DNA of 64,000 bases from a gamma proteobacterium HdN1 (GCA_000198515.1 FP929140.1:3818527-3882526), one strand, 5' to 3'; positions 42,784 through 53,384 are shown, counted from the first letter of the stretch. The notes: generated by a model not told the origin, from the letters alone. Numbers and translations: made by a program.

Positions 42784-44241
42784 ATGTGGCGGGAAATTAA
42801 AATACTTTTAATTGACGATGAAGAACAGCGTCGACACGACCTTAGAGTGATTCTGGATTTTATCGGGGAGAACACCTTTGCAACCACGTCGGATTCATGG
42901 CGCAAAGCCGTGGAAGGCGAAGACCCAGAGGAATTTTGCTGCGTGCTCATTGGCGCCTTAAAAGCAAAAAAATGGCCCAAGCTTGCTGAAGAGCTTCTGG
43001 AGTGGGAAAAAAGCCTGTCGGTGATCCTCGTGGATGAAAGCCACAAGGAAAGCGATCTCGATGAGGAATTACGGCGCGTCATCATTGCTCGCCTTGCCAG
43101 CCCGCCTAGCTACACCAAGACGATGGATACCCTGCACCGTGCGCAGGTGTACAAAGACCAATTTACCGCAGACCCAGTTCGCGCCCAGCGCCGAGAAGCG
43201 CAATTGTTCCGCAGCCTCGTAGGAACCAGCCGCGCCATCATTAAAATGCGGGAATTGATGGCTCAAGTGGCCGACAAAGACGTGAACGTATTAATTACAG
43301 GTGAATCCGGCACAGGCAAAGAAGTGGTTGCCCGCAACCTGCACTACAACTCGCATCGCCGAGAAAAGCCTTTTGTGCCAGTGAATTGCGGCGCGATCCC
43401 GAACGAATTATTGGAAAGCGAACTGTTTGGCCACGAAAAAGGCGCATTTACCGGCGCGATTACCAGCCGTGCAGGCCGATTTGAAATGGCGCAGGGCGGT
43501 ACGATCTTTCTGGATGAAATTGGCGACATGCCTTTGCATATGCAGGTAAAACTACTGCGCGTATTACAGGAGCGCACCTTTGAACGCGTCGGCGGCACCA
43601 AGACCCTGCAAGCCGATGTGCGCGTGCTTGCTGCCACCCACCAAGATCTGGAAAAGCAAATCGAAGAAGGAAAATTCCGCGAAGATCTCTATTACAGAAT
43701 TAACGTTTTCCCTATAGAAACGCCCGCCCTAAGGGACCGCGCGGAAGATATTCCCTTGCTGCTCAATGAATTAGTTGCGCGGATTGAAAACGAAAAGCGC
43801 GGCTCCATACGCTTTAATTCCGCCGCGATTATGGCGCTTTGCCGCCACAATTGGCCTGGCAACGTGCGGGAGCTGGCAAACCTAGTAGAACGGCTGATCA
43901 TCACGCACCCCTATGGCGTCATCGGTGTATCCGACTTGCCCAAGCGCTTCCGCCATGTGGATGAAATTGACGAAGAAAAGGCCGAACAGCTAGAGGAAAT
44001 TCAGCGCTCCGGCGCACCCGGTTATGCAAATCTGGAGGCGGTGCCACTTCTGCCGGTTTCCGGAATTGATCTCAAAGAATACCTATCCAACCTCGAAAGC
44101 AATATGATCAAACAGGCGCTCGACGATGCCAATGGAATCGTTGCGCGCGCTGCCGAAAAATTGCGGATTCGTCGTACCACCTTAGTGGAGAAAATGCGCA
44201 AATATGATTTGGGCCGATACACCGACCTGTCAAACGAATGA
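42784..44241 (+). CDS. fleQ: Flagellar master regulator FleQ
   Basis: A 485-residue sigma-54 activator. The N-terminal receiver-like domain (about 1-125) starts with K-I-L-L-I-D-D-E-E but has C-V-L-I-G-A where the phosphorylated aspartate would be, as in FleQ proteins. The AAA+ domain has Walker A G-E-S-G-T-G-K-E, the sigma-54 contact loop G-A-F-T-G-A and Walker [10 protein letters not shown]. The C-terminal helix-turn-helix ([16 protein letters not shown]) is of Fis type. ATG 42784 is preferred; upstream in-frame codons read poorly. FleQ switches on fleSR and basal-body genes and responds to c-di-GMP in Pseudomonas. Confidence 0.93.
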   Translation: MWREIKILLIDDEEQRRHDLRVILDFIGENTFATTSDSWRKAVEGEDPEEFCCVLIGALKAKKWPKLAEELLEWEKSLSVILVDESHKESDLDEELRRVIIARLASPPSYTKTMDTLHRAQVYKDQFTADPVRAQRREAQLFRSLVGTSRAIIKMRELMAQVADKDVNVLITGESGTGKEVVARNLHYNSHRREKPFVPVNCGAIPNELLESELFGHEKGAFTGAITSRAGRFEMAQGGTIFLDEIGDMPLHMQVKLLRVLQERTFERVGGTKTLQADVRVLAATHQDLEKQIEEGKFREDLYYRINVFPIETPALRDRAEDIPLLLNELVARIENEKRGSIRFNSAAIMALCRHNWPGNVRELANLVERLIITHPYGVIGVSDLPKRFRHVDEIDEEKAEQLEEIQRSGAPGYANLEAVPLLPVSGIDLKEYLSNLESNMIKQALDDANGIVARAAEKLRIRRTTLVEKMRKYDLGRYTDLSNE

Positions 44242-44306
44242 CAGATTCACTACCGGAAATTCGATCACGCCTCCCAAGTCTATGAAATAGTTTGCAAGAC
44301 TTATAC

Positions 44307-44321
44307 TGGCACAGCGTTTGC
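44307..44321 (+). promoter_or_regulatory. Sigma-54 promoter of fleSR
   Basis: TGGCAC-AGCGT-TTGC: the -24 GG (44308-44309) and -12 GC (44320-44321) are separated by exactly ten bases, a perfect RpoN consensus. It lies 42 bases before fleS, as expected for a FleQ-dependent promoter. Confidence 0.92.
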
Positions 44322-44362
44322 CTTTCAGTAACGTACCCAACGTAGTCTGAAGGACAAACGCA

Positions 44363-45667
44363 ATGTCACCGATCACGACACAGCCGGCGGCCCACGAAGT
44401 ACCAGCCATCGCATTCAGCGCCGCCTTGTTGCCAAAATCAGCAAAAGCCAAGGCAGATCGCCAACCAGCCGCGAATTTAGACGTCTCTAACGTCATCGGT
44501 AATCTGCCTGCCACCATCAACCTATTCCAAGTTTTGACGGATAAGCTGACGGCGTCCTACGACCTTCTTGCACAACAGGTAGAGACGCTAAAGGACGAAT
44601 TGGTTGCGGCAGATCAAGCGCTAAGCGAAGAAGTGCAGGCCAAAGAAACCGTTACGGAACGCATGGGCGTGCTACTCGACGTAATGCCGGTTTCCGTGAT
44701 CACCCTTGATTCCAAAGGCGTCGTTGATAACGCCAATCCTGCGGCGCGTTCTTTGCTCGGAAGCAACGTGGTGTCAAAAAAATGGGCGCAGGTCATTGAT
44801 GAATCCTTTTGTGAGGGCGCCGTTTGCGGAAATGAACTGCTCTTGAAATCGGGTCGGGTCGTCTCGATTGCTACGCAACCACTCTCCGATCAGGGCGGGC
44901 AGGTGGTTGTACTCACCGAGTTGACGGAAACCCGACACCTGCAAAATCGCATCAATCACCTTGAGAAACTTTCTGAAATGGGCCGCATGATGGCGTCCTT
45001 GGCACATCAGATTCGCACACCGCTTTCCTCGGCATTGATTTTTACCGAACACCTTGCAGCAGCCGAAGCAGCGGAAGGGCGCGGTAAAAAGCGCTACGCG
45101 GCACGCGTAATGGAAAAACTGACTCAGTTGGATCGCCAGGTAAAAGACATGCTGATCTTCTCCAAGGCCGGCTTCCTGATGAGCGATCGAATCAACGCGA
45201 GTGACCTTCAGCAAAGGCTCGCAGAATCCGCACGCGAACTACTCGCCAATTCCGGTGGCACCCTGCGAGTATCCGGCGCAGCACCACAGGGCATGCAGTT
45301 GCAATGCAATTTCGCCTATTTGATCAGTGGGTTTTGCAATCTGATTGAAAACGCAATTCAAGCCTGCGAAGAAAAAGGCGTGCGCCCGCAGCTACGGCTG
45401 AAATTTCGCATGCAAAGCGCAGGATTATTGACAGTAGAGCTTTCTGATAACGGCCCCGGTGTTGACACGAAGCAGCTAGATAAAGTCATGGAGCCCTTTT
45501 TTACCACGAAATCACACGGAACCGGCCTTGGGCTTTCCGTAGTGTACGCAGTCATTACCGGCCATGGTGGAGCAATGGATCTGGCCAATCAGGAAGAGGG
45601 CGGATTGCTCGTCAAGATTCAGTTACCGCTGCTGGACAGCATGCCTTTAGCTGTCAATGCCCAATGA
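44363..45667 (+). CDS. fleS: Sensor histidine kinase FleS
   Basis: A 434-residue soluble kinase. A coiled-coil segment (about 50-95) leads into a PAS domain (about 105-195: M-P-V-S-V-I-T-L-D-S-K-G-V-V-D-N-A-N-P-A-A). The H-box A-S-L-A-H-Q-I-R-T-P-L-S follows at about 210-221, then the ATPase with N-L-I-E-N-A-I-Q-A, L-S-D-N-G-P-G-V and G-T-G-L-G-L-S-V-V. It has no membrane helix, as in FleS. It phosphorylates FleR. A sigma-54 promoter precedes it, giving the FleQ to FleSR step of the flagellar cascade. Confidence 0.93.
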   Translation: MSPITTQPAAHEVPAIAFSAALLPKSAKAKADRQPAANLDVSNVIGNLPATINLFQVLTDKLTASYDLLAQQVETLKDELVAADQALSEEVQAKETVTERMGVLLDVMPVSVITLDSKGVVDNANPAARSLLGSNVVSKKWAQVIDESFCEGAVCGNELLLKSGRVVSIATQPLSDQGGQVVVLTELTETRHLQNRINHLEKLSEMGRMMASLAHQIRTPLSSALIFTEHLAAAEAAEGRGKKRYAARVMEKLTQLDRQVKDMLIFSKAGFLMSDRINASDLQQRLAESARELLANSGGTLRVSGAAPQGMQLQCNFAYLISGFCNLIENAIQACEEKGVRPQLRLKFRMQSAGLLTVELSDNGPGVDTKQLDKVMEPFFTTKSHGTGLGLSVVYAVITGHGGAMDLANQEEGGLLVKIQLPLLDSMPLAVNAQ

Positions 45668-45680
45668 AGTGAGGTGTATC

Positions 45681-47030
45681 ATGTCAAGGTTTCCCATTTT
45701 ACTCGTAGAAGACGATGCCGATCTGCGAGATGCTGTTTCCGAAACGCTGTCCTTAAAGGGCTATGATGTCGAGGAGGCGGAGAACGGCGAGGCTGCGTTA
45801 ACCGCAATGTCTGCCCAGCCATTTTCCATGGTGATTTCTGATGTGAACATGCCGCGCATGGACGGCTTTCAGCTGTTGCGGAAAATCGCCTCGGAGTGGC
45901 CACAAATCCCCGTCGTGATCGTCACTGCCTATGGCAACGTAGAAAATGCGGTGCAGGCCATTCGTAACGGTGCAGTGGATTTTCTCGAAAAACCTTTTTC
46001 GATCGAAAAATTGCTAGAAACCGTCGCACGCCACGTTCCGGAAGTAGAAGCCATCGACGCTGAACAACCGATTGCGCGCGACGTAGAATCCCTTAAAACC
46101 TTCCAGTTAGCGGATAAGGTTGCCAAAACCGATTCTACCGTTTTGATCATGGGCGAATCTGGCACCGGAAAAGAAGTGCTTGCGCACTACATCCACAACA
46201 ATTCCCCTCGGGCCGACCAACCTTTTGTTGCCATCAATTGCGCGGCGATTCCAGAAAATATGCTGGAAGCCATGCTTTTCGGCCATGAGAAAGGTTCCTT
46301 TACCGGCGCCCACCAAAGCCAGCCGGGGAAATTCGAACTCGCCAACGGCGGAACGCTGCTGCTGGATGAAATTTCCGAAATGGACGTCAGCCTGCAGGCA
46401 AAACTGCTGCGGGTATTGCAGGAACGGGAGGTAGAAAGAATCGGCGGAAAGCGTGCAATTCCCTTAGACGTGCGTGTTCTAGCGACCACCAACCGCAACC
46501 TGCGAGCCGAAGTAGAAGCAGGGCGGTTCCGTGAAGACCTCTACTACCGATTGGCCGTATTCCCGCTGCGCTGGAAACCCTTGCGCGAACGCAAAGGCGA
46601 CATTATTCCCTTGGCCGAGGCCATTCTGCGCAAGAAAGCCGACGCCAGCAGCGTGGTTCCCGTGCTTTCGGAAGCGGCGCGTGAACGATTGCTGGCACAT
46701 CGTTGGCCTGGAAACATCCGCGAACTCGATAACGTCATGCAGCGCGCCATGATTTTGGCGACGGGCGGAACGATTGAAGAGGAAGATATTTTTATCATCG
46801 AAGACGACCTAGAAATGGCGTTAGAAGATGAAATGGTGGATGAAGGAAAAGGGCTGCTAGACGAGGACCTACGTCAGCGAGAATTCCAAATTATTATTGA
46901 AACTCTGAAGCTTGAAGGTGGCAGCAAAAAAAATACCGCTGCCCGCCTTGGCATCAGCCCGCGCACGCTGCGCTATAAATTAGCTCGGATGCGTGAACAT
47001 GGAATAGATATTGAAAGGCTAGTGGCATAG
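45681..47030 (+). CDS. fleR: Sigma-54 response regulator FleR
   Basis: A 449-residue NtrC-type regulator. The receiver domain has D-D-A-D and the phospho-acceptor in V-I-S-D-V-N-M-P-R-M-D-G. The AAA+ domain has G-E-S-G-T-G-K-E, and Walker B is G-G-T-L-L-L-D-E-I. The sigma-54 loop reads G-S-F-T-G-A instead of the common G-A-F-T-G-A. The Fis-like C-terminus is K-K-N-T-A-A-R-L-G-I-S-P-R-T-L-R-Y-K-L. ATG 45681 has a GAGG site and follows the fleS stop by 13 bases. It should activate later genes such as the hook-basal-body set. Confidence 0.94.
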   Translation: MSRFPILLVEDDADLRDAVSETLSLKGYDVEEAENGEAALTAMSAQPFSMVISDVNMPRMDGFQLLRKIASEWPQIPVVIVTAYGNVENAVQAIRNGAVDFLEKPFSIEKLLETVARHVPEVEAIDAEQPIARDVESLKTFQLADKVAKTDSTVLIMGESGTGKEVLAHYIHNNSPRADQPFVAINCAAIPENMLEAMLFGHEKGSFTGAHQSQPGKFELANGGTLLLDEISEMDVSLQAKLLRVLQEREVERIGGKRAIPLDVRVLATTNRNLRAEVEAGRFREDLYYRLAVFPLRWKPLRERKGDIIPLAEAILRKKADASSVVPVLSEAARERLLAHRWPGNIRELDNVMQRAMILATGGTIEEEDIFIIEDDLEMALEDEMVDEGKGLLDEDLRQREFQIIIETLKLEGGSKKNTAARLGISPRTLRYKLARMREHGIDIERLVA

Positions 47031-47123
47031 CGGGCAATTTTTCGATAAACGCCATAAAAGCGTCAGTTCAAATGATCACTGCAGCGCCCGCTGTCATTAA
47101 CATAACCGTGCCTATACGGGGCC

Positions 47124-47489
47124 GTGGAGAGTGTCGTGGAAGTGTCACATCAAGCCAGTATTGATCAGGTGCTTGCACAGATGCGCCAACTGCGCCAAGC
47201 CGCAGGAATGGATCGCAAAGCAGAGTTGCTGCCACCGGGGTTTGGCGCAAGCCAGCCGGTAGATCGCCCTGGGTTTGGGAATGTGATGAAAGATGCGCTC
47301 ACCAAAGTGAACGAACTGCAAAAAACTTCCGATGCAATGAAAACAGAATACATCCGTACCGATGGCGCAACCGACATTACGCGCGTAATGGTCGCCTCGC
47401 AAAAGGCAAGTATCGCATTTCAGGCTACCGTGCAGGTTCGCAATAAAATGGTGGAAGCCTACAAAGAAATCATGAACATGCCGGTGTAA
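47124..47489 (+). CDS. fliE: Flagellar hook-basal body complex protein FliE
   Basis: A 121-residue FliE: F-G-N-V-M-K-D-A-L-T-K-V-N-E-L-Q near residue 52 and the C-terminal V-M-V-A-S-Q-K-A-S-I-A-F-Q-A-T-V-Q-V-R-N-K-M-V-E-A-Y-K-E-I-M-N-M-P-V, highly conserved. FliE links the MS ring to the rod. The start may be GTG 47124 or, better placed behind GGAGAG, GTG 47136. It begins the fliEFGHIJ run. I found no sigma-54 box in the 90 bases upstream. Confidence 0.95.
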   Translation: MESVVEVSHQASIDQVLAQMRQLRQAAGMDRKAELLPPGFGASQPVDRPGFGNVMKDALTKVNELQKTSDAMKTEYIRTDGATDITRVMVASQKASIAFQATVQVRNKMVEAYKEIMNMPV

Positions 47490-47581
47490 GGTTGTTTTTA
47501 AGGCTCAACCTATTTCGCAAATCAAGCGCTTTCAAAAAGCAGTTGTAAACGGCGTAGAAAGCCATCAAAAGGGTAGTCGCC

Positions 47582-49309
47582 ATGGCAGATCCAGTTGATT
47601 CCTCAGATAAAACCTCCGAAAAAACGGTCAAGTCGAACAACCCGATCATGGCGGCATTAGACGGTTTAGGGAATTTACCGTGGTTGCGTCAAGTTGGCCT
47701 GATGGTGGGGCTGGCGGCGAGCGTTGCAATTGGTTTTGGTGTCGTCTTGTGGTCTACCGAACCCGAATTCCGGCCACTCTTTACCGATGTAAGCATGATT
47801 GAGGCTTCTCAGGTTGCCGACGTACTTGCCCGTGAGAAAATCCAATTTAAGGTAGATCCGGCGAGCGGGCTGGTAATGGTGCGCGCCGAAAAGATCAACG
47901 ACGCGCGCATGGCGCTTGCAAAAGAAGGTTTGCCCGGCGGAAATAACATGGGCTATGAGCTGCTAGACAAAGAGCAAGGCTTTGGCACCAGCCAGTTCAT
48001 GGAAAAAACCCGCTATTTTCGCAGCATCGAAGGCGAGCTAGCCAAAACCATCTCCAGCCTAACGCCCGTACGCAATGCCCGCGTACACTTGGCCATCCCG
48101 AAACGCTCCGTCTTTATCAACGACAAACGCAAACCCACAGCCAGCGTTTTTGTTGAACTCTATCCATCCCGATCCCTCGAACGCGACCAAGTAGCGGCCA
48201 TCGTACATTTGGTCGCATCCAGCGTGCCAGAAATGAGTTCCAAAGACGTCACCGTCGTCGATCAGCGCGGCCGCCTGCTCTCCGAAGATACGAGCAACGG
48301 TGAAATGACCATTGCCGCGCGTCAATTGGATTACCAGCACAATATTGAAGAAAAATACCTCGGCCGAATCCGCGACTTGTTAGAACCGTTGCTTGGGCCT
48401 GAGCGCTTCAAAGTGCAGCTCACCGCCGATATCGATTTTAATGTCGTCGAGCAAACTGCCGAATCCTACAATCCTGATCTCCCTGCCTTGCGCAGCGAAC
48501 AAACGCTCAGCGAAAAATCCAGCGCTGCCGGCCCGATGGGAGTGCCCGGCGCACTCTCCAACCAGCCGCCCGGCGCAGCGAGCGTGCCAGAACAAGCGAC
48601 CGGCAGCAACAACGCCGGTAACAACGCCAGCAGTACCGACGCCGGCAACCAGCGCCAGCAAGCCACGCGCAACTATGAGCTGGATCGAACCATCAGCCAC
48701 ACCCGCCGCCAAGTCGGTGGCATCAAGCGCCTCTCCGTTGCCGTCGTGCTAGATGACAAATGGCAAAACCCAGCCGCCGATGCCGCACCCGGCACCCAAC
48801 CCACACGCGTCGCGTTATCAGAAGCCGAGTTGGAGCGAATTACGCTGTTGATCAAAGATGCAGTCGGCTACGACGCTGCGCGCGGTGATAGCGTTTCCGT
48901 CATCAATCAACCCTTCAGCCCCGTCCAGTTCGACTCGATTCCAGACCTTCCGATTTGGCAACAAGCGTGGTTCCAAGACGTGATACGTCAAGTGGCTGGC
49001 TGGCTCGTCGTCATTATTCTGATCTTTGGCGTTTTGCGACCTATACTTAAGGGGCTGGCGTTTCAGGGTAAAGAAGACGAAGTGGACAGCTCACTGGAAT
49101 CCGCATTGGCCAGTGTAGGCGCAGATGGTTCATTGGGTGATAGCAGCTTCGCTGGCGCCGACGTGACCTTCTCAGGGAGCGGCCCGAACCCCTTACTTCC
49201 CGGCCCGGATGCCAGCTTTGAACAGCATATCGACGCGATTCGCGCACTCGTTGCCGAAGATCCGCGCCGTGTTGCTCAGGTAGTAAAAAGCTGGATAGAA
49301 GCCGGGTAA
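47582..49309 (+). CDS. fliF: Flagellar MS-ring protein FliF
   Basis: A 575-residue MS-ring subunit. It has an N-terminal membrane helix (about 38-58), periplasmic ring-building motifs, a disordered G/N/A/T-rich insert (about 315-360), and a second membrane helix (about 465-485). The C-terminal F-E-Q-H-I-D-A-I-R-A-L-V-A-E-D-P-R-R-V-A-Q-V-V-K-S-W is the FliG-binding tail. It is followed four bases later by fliG. Confidence 0.97.
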   Translation: MADPVDSSDKTSEKTVKSNNPIMAALDGLGNLPWLRQVGLMVGLAASVAIGFGVVLWSTEPEFRPLFTDVSMIEASQVADVLAREKIQFKVDPASGLVMVRAEKINDARMALAKEGLPGGNNMGYELLDKEQGFGTSQFMEKTRYFRSIEGELAKTISSLTPVRNARVHLAIPKRSVFINDKRKPTASVFVELYPSRSLERDQVAAIVHLVASSVPEMSSKDVTVVDQRGRLLSEDTSNGEMTIAARQLDYQHNIEEKYLGRIRDLLEPLLGPERFKVQLTADIDFNVVEQTAESYNPDLPALRSEQTLSEKSSAAGPMGVPGALSNQPPGAASVPEQATGSNNAGNNASSTDAGNQRQQATRNYELDRTISHTRRQVGGIKRLSVAVVLDDKWQNPAADAAPGTQPTRVALSEAELERITLLIKDAVGYDAARGDSVSVINQPFSPVQFDSIPDLPIWQQAWFQDVIRQVAGWLVVIILIFGVLRPILKGLAFQGKEDEVDSSLESALASVGADGSLGDSSFAGADVTFSGSGPNPLLPGPDASFEQHIDAIRALVAEDPRRVAQVVKSWIEAG

Positions 49310-49312
49310 TCA

Positions 49313-50344
49313 ATGGCCGAAAATGCGCTAGAAAAAAAAGGTGACCTGCCCGCACTGGATCCGATCGACAAATCGGCCATCCTGCTGCTGTCATTGGGCG
49401 AAGATAATGCCGCAGAAGTGCTCAAGCACATGGGCCCCAAAGAGGTCCAGAAAATCGGCGTAGCAATGGCGCGCATGCAAAACGTCGAAAAGGCGCAAGT
49501 AGAGGCCGTCATTGAGGAATTTCTAGAAATCATCAAACAGCAAACCGCGCTGGGCATGGGTTCTGAAGGCTACATTAAACGCATGCTGGTTTCTGCTCTA
49601 GGTGAGGACAAGGCCGGCGCGCTGATCGACCGGATTCTTGCCGGTGGCAATACCGCGGGGCTCGACACCTTACGATGGATGGACGCGCGCGCGATTTCCA
49701 ACATGATACGCTTTGAACATCCCCAGATTCAGGCCATTGTGCTTGCCTATCTGGACCCAGATCAGTCCGCCGAAGTGCTCGGCTATTTTGAAGAGCGCGT
49801 GCGTCTGGACGTTGTGCTACGGATTGCCTCCTTGGAATCGGTGCAGCCCCATGCACTCCAAGAGCTCAACGATATTCTCGAAAAACAATTCTCCTCGCAA
49901 GCCACCTCTGCAAGCCGTCAATTGGGCGGAACCAAGGTCGCCGCCGACATCATGAACTTCCTCGACACCTCCGTCGAATCCACCTTAATGGAATCCATAC
50001 GCGATGTAGACGAGAACCTTGCATCCCGTATTCAAGATTTGATGTTCGTCTTTGACAACCTCATTGATGTGGATGACCGTGGCATTCAAACCCTGCTGCG
50101 CGAAGTATCCTCAGAAGTACTGATTCTTGCGCTGAAAGGCTCCGATGAAGCCGTCCGCGACAAAATCTTCGGAAATATGTCCAAACGCGCCGCCGAACTC
50201 CTGCGAGACGATCTCGAAACGCGCGGCCCCGTCAAAGTTTCCGAAGTCGAAGGCGCCCAGAAAGAAATCCTTGCCATTGCCCGTCGTATGGCCGAAAGCG
50301 GTGAGATCACGCTCGGCGGCAAAGGCGGCGACGAGATGATCTGA
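49313..50344 (+). CDS. fliG: Flagellar motor switch protein FliG
   Basis: A 343-residue switch protein. The N-terminal FliF-binding domain, the middle domain with the R-F-E-H-P-Q motif (about 130), and the C-terminal torque domain with charged helix residues (L-L-R-E-V ... L-R-D-D-L-E) are all present. FliG joins the MS ring to the C ring and interacts with MotA. It is embedded tightly between fliF and fliH. Confidence 0.97.
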   Translation: MAENALEKKGDLPALDPIDKSAILLLSLGEDNAAEVLKHMGPKEVQKIGVAMARMQNVEKAQVEAVIEEFLEIIKQQTALGMGSEGYIKRMLVSALGEDKAGALIDRILAGGNTAGLDTLRWMDARAISNMIRFEHPQIQAIVLAYLDPDQSAEVLGYFEERVRLDVVLRIASLESVQPHALQELNDILEKQFSSQATSASRQLGGTKVAADIMNFLDTSVESTLMESIRDVDENLASRIQDLMFVFDNLIDVDDRGIQTLLREVSSEVLILALKGSDEAVRDKIFGNMSKRAAELLRDDLETRGPVKVSEVEGAQKEILAIARRMAESGEITLGGKGGDEMI

Positions 50345-50345
50345 T

Positions 50346-51362
50346 ATGGTCGATCCTCACAGCCGCAAAGCAGGGCGCCCCCGTACCCAATCCGTTCCCC
50401 CCGAACGGCTCACCGCGTACGAACGCTGGGTGCTGCCCAACATGGAAGACGACGACGGCGTTCAAGAAGAATTCGCCATTGCCACCGCCATCCAGCGCAA
50501 AGCCAAACTACAGCCGCCACCGCAGCACTCGTCGCATGAGGAAGACACGAACGACGCCGATCCTGTTGCGCCCGAAGAAACCATCACGCCACTCACCGCC
50601 GAAGACGTCGAAGCCATCCGCCAGGCCGCCTACGAAGAGGGCTATCAGCAAGGCCACCAGCAAGGGCTGGAAAGAGGTATCGAGGAAGGCACCGCCGCAG
50701 GCTATCAGCAAGGTCACCAGCAAGGCTACGCCAGTGGTGAAGACGAAGTACGCTCCAGCGCGCTCCGCCTCTCGCAAATCTGCCGCACCTTGCTCGAACC
50801 GATTCCCGCGAATGACCAAGCCCTTGAAGAGGTTCTCAAACAGCTTGTCAGCCAAATTTGCACCCAAGTCGTCCACCGAGAATTGCTGTTAGACTCCAAC
50901 GGCATCAGCGCCGTAGTGAAAGAAGCCCTCGACTGCCTGAACCCCGGAAACAAACGCATCCGCATCCACCTAAACCCGCAAGACATCGAAGTCATTGAGC
51001 GCGAATTACGCACACTGAACCAGTGGGAAGGGCAGTGGCGCCTGTTGGCCCACAACACCATCACCCCGGGTGGCTGCATCATCGACACCGACGACTCCAT
51101 CATCGACGCCCGCGCCGAAAAGCGCCTCAGCGCACTTTTGCAGCAAGTCTATAGCAAAGACCCAAGCGCCCTCGACGAAGATGCAGGCGTTCGCGACAGC
51201 CTCGCACAGATGTTCGACGAAGTCCCCGCGTTTCGTGCTCCCGATACTCCCGAGCCTGCACCAGCCGAGCCTGCACCAGAAAGCGAACCGCTGCCAGATC
51301 AAAGCGAACTGCCGCCAGATCCAAGCGAACTGCCGCCAGAACCAAGCGAAACTGTGCCATGA
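50346..51362 (+). CDS. fliH: Flagellar assembly protein FliH
   Basis: A 338-residue FliH, the regulator of the FliI ATPase. A glycine- and glutamine-rich helical repeat (Y-Q-Q-G-H-Q-Q-G, about 97-133) is a known FliH feature with GxxxG spacing. The C-terminal half is the FliI-binding domain. Unusually, an extra tail of about 35 residues rich in P, E and S follows (P-S-E-L-P-P repeats). It starts two bases after fliG and overlaps fliI by four bases. Confidence 0.93.
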   Translation: MVDPHSRKAGRPRTQSVPPERLTAYERWVLPNMEDDDGVQEEFAIATAIQRKAKLQPPPQHSSHEEDTNDADPVAPEETITPLTAEDVEAIRQAAYEEGYQQGHQQGLERGIEEGTAAGYQQGHQQGYASGEDEVRSSALRLSQICRTLLEPIPANDQALEEVLKQLVSQICTQVVHRELLLDSNGISAVVKEALDCLNPGNKRIRIHLNPQDIEVIERELRTLNQWEGQWRLLAHNTITPGGCIIDTDDSIIDARAEKRLSALLQQVYSKDPSALDEDAGVRDSLAQMFDEVPAFRAPDTPEPAPAEPAPESEPLPDQSELPPDPSELPPEPSETVP

Positions 51363-52723
51363 CCGCCGCTGAAACCGCAAACACCGATCCACTCAACGCA
51401 CGCCTAAGCCTCGCGGCGCGCATGAGCCGCTACTTACCCTACACGGCGAACCCGCCTCCACATGTCGTTGAAGGCCGCCTGCAACGGATGGTAGGGCTGA
51501 CGCTAGAAGCCGTTGGCTGCAAAGTGCCCGTAGGCGGCCACTGCATCATTCGCAACCAAGACATTGGCGATGTTGAGGCTGAGGTTGTCGGGTTCTCAGG
51601 CGATAAACTGTTTTTGATGCCCGTAGAAGCCTCCCTTGGCCTCAAGCCAGGGGATCGCGTCATCCCTTTCCGCGAAGTCTCGCGCGTCCCCGTCGGCATG
51701 CAACTGCTCGGGCGCGTACTCGATGGGCGCGGCAAGCCCCTCGACGGCAAAGGCGCACTCGACATGCACAACGCCGAATCTCTACAACGCGAAGCCATCA
51801 ACCCCCTACAGCGTACCCCCATCAGCATGCCGCTTGACGTAGGCGTGCGCGCCATCAACGGCCTGCTTGCCGTCGGCCGTGGCCAACGCATGGGCTTGTT
51901 CGCCGGCTCCGGCGTGGGTAAAAGCGTTTTGTTGGGTATGATGACCAAATTCACCACGGCCGACATCACCGTCGTGGGCCTCATCGGTGAGCGCGGCCGA
52001 GAAGTCAAAGAATTTATCGAACAGATCCTCGGGGAGGAGGGCCTCAAACGCTCCGTTGTCGTCGCATCCCCCGCAGACGAATCCCCCTTGATGCGCCTCC
52101 GCGCCGCCGTACTTTGCACCGCCATTGCCGAACACTTTCGAGATCAGGGTAAAAACGTTCTGCTGCTGATGGACTCCCTCACCCGTTATGCGCAAGCCCA
52201 ACGCGAAATCGCCCTCTCAGTCGGTGAGCCACCCGCCACCAAAGGCTACCCACCCTCCGTCTTCGCCAAACTGCCCGCACTCGTCGAGCGCGCCGGCAAT
52301 GGGCGCGAAGGCGGCGGCTCCATCACAGCGTTTTACACCGTATTAACCGAAGGCGACGACGTACAAGACCCCGTGGCCGACTCCGCCCGCGCCATACTCG
52401 ATGGCCACATCGTCCTCTCCCGCGCACTCGCCGAGGAAGGCCAATATCCCGCGATCGACATCGAAGCCTCCATCAGTCGCGCCATGCCGCAAATCGTAAG
52501 CGCAGAGCACCTCAAAAAAGCCCAAGGTTTCAAACGCCTCTACGCGCGCTATCAACAAAGCCGCGATTTAATTAGCGTCGGCGCCTACGTCAAAGGCAGC
52601 GACCGCGAAACGGATCTTGCGATCAGCAAAATCGCCCACTTAAAAGGCTACCTATCGCAAGGGCTTAACGAAGCCGTGCCTTGGGATGCGGCATTTGGGC
52701 AACTTCAAAAGCTAATTAGCTAG
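51359..52723 (+). CDS. fliI: Flagellar export ATPase FliI
   Basis: A 454-residue ATPase of the F1/V1 type that energises flagellar type III export. It has Walker [10 protein letters not shown] (about 182), [10 protein letters not shown], Walker [12 protein letters not shown], and [15 protein letters not shown]. Full length and intact. It overlaps fliH and precedes fliJ, the usual FliH-FliI-FliJ set. Confidence 0.97.
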   Translation: MTAAETANTDPLNARLSLAARMSRYLPYTANPPPHVVEGRLQRMVGLTLEAVGCKVPVGGHCIIRNQDIGDVEAEVVGFSGDKLFLMPVEASLGLKPGDRVIPFREVSRVPVGMQLLGRVLDGRGKPLDGKGALDMHNAESLQREAINPLQRTPISMPLDVGVRAINGLLAVGRGQRMGLFAGSGVGKSVLLGMMTKFTTADITVVGLIGERGREVKEFIEQILGEEGLKRSVVVASPADESPLMRLRAAVLCTAIAEHFRDQGKNVLLLMDSLTRYAQAQREIALSVGEPPATKGYPPSVFAKLPALVERAGNGREGGGSITAFYTVLTEGDDVQDPVADSARAILDGHIVLSRALAEEGQYPAIDIEASISRAMPQIVSAEHLKKAQGFKRLYARYQQSRDLISVGAYVKGSDRETDLAISKIAHLKGYLSQGLNEAVPWDAAFGQLQKLIS

Positions 52724-52751
52724 CCACAATGAAGCAGATTAACCGGCCACA

Positions 52752-53207
52752 ATGAAAAAAAAATCCGAGCGCCTCATCCCAGTTCGCAACTTGCGTGATC
52801 GTGAGCTAAAAGACGAGGCCCGCAAACTCGCCGATGCATCCAAAGAACTGCAATCTGCCAACAAACAGCTGAACGACTTGCACCAATATTTGCAGGGCTA
52901 TTATGCCGACACCGCCAACGGCAATTTAACCTTTCGAAACGGCCGTGATTTGCAGGGCTATCAGCAGTTTGTCACAAAATTAATGGAAGCCATCGCACGC
53001 CAACAAGAAATGGCGGAACTGAAGGATGCCGCCTACCGCAATCAGCAAAAGCGCTGGGTGGAGGCCAACGCCGCACTGCAGGCGATGGATCGCTTGATTG
53101 AAAAAGCCCGCCAAGAGGAACAGAAAAAAGAAGACAAACGCGATCAAAAATTAGTGGATGAATTGTCTACTCGCCTCTATTTAAGCCGAAGCAATGACGA
53201 CACTTAA
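52752..53207 (+). CDS. fliJ: Flagellar export protein FliJ
   Basis: A 151-residue coiled-coil protein (about 20-135, rich in K, E, Q and R) in the normal place after fliI. FliJ sits in the FliI ring and couples it to the export gate. The family is recognised mainly by position, length and helical make-up. It ends the fliEFGHIJ run, after which fliK and the C-ring genes do not follow. Confidence 0.9.
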   Translation: MKKKSERLIPVRNLRDRELKDEARKLADASKELQSANKQLNDLHQYLQGYYADTANGNLTFRNGRDLQGYQQFVTKLMEAIARQQEMAELKDAAYRNQQKRWVEANAALQAMDRLIEKARQEEQKKEDKRDQKLVDELSTRLYLSRSNDDT

Positions 53208-53384
53208 AAAGACCAGTTTTTTTGGGTAAGCAGTTGTTATTGCGATAGGCTTCGAGATGTTCTGCCGATTTCCACAAAAACGGCTATGCTTAAGCGCTAC
53301 GCATACATTTGCACAGCACCGATTTTTCGGCAAAATCCAGCTGCCGACTCCACCGCGATGCCGTGCAACTTTTGGAGTGCTCCT

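Noticed and set aside
47031-47123. Sigma-54 promoter for fliE
   Set aside because: The GTGGCATAGCGGGCAA segment near the fleR end has GG but no GC at the right distance; no acceptable match was found.
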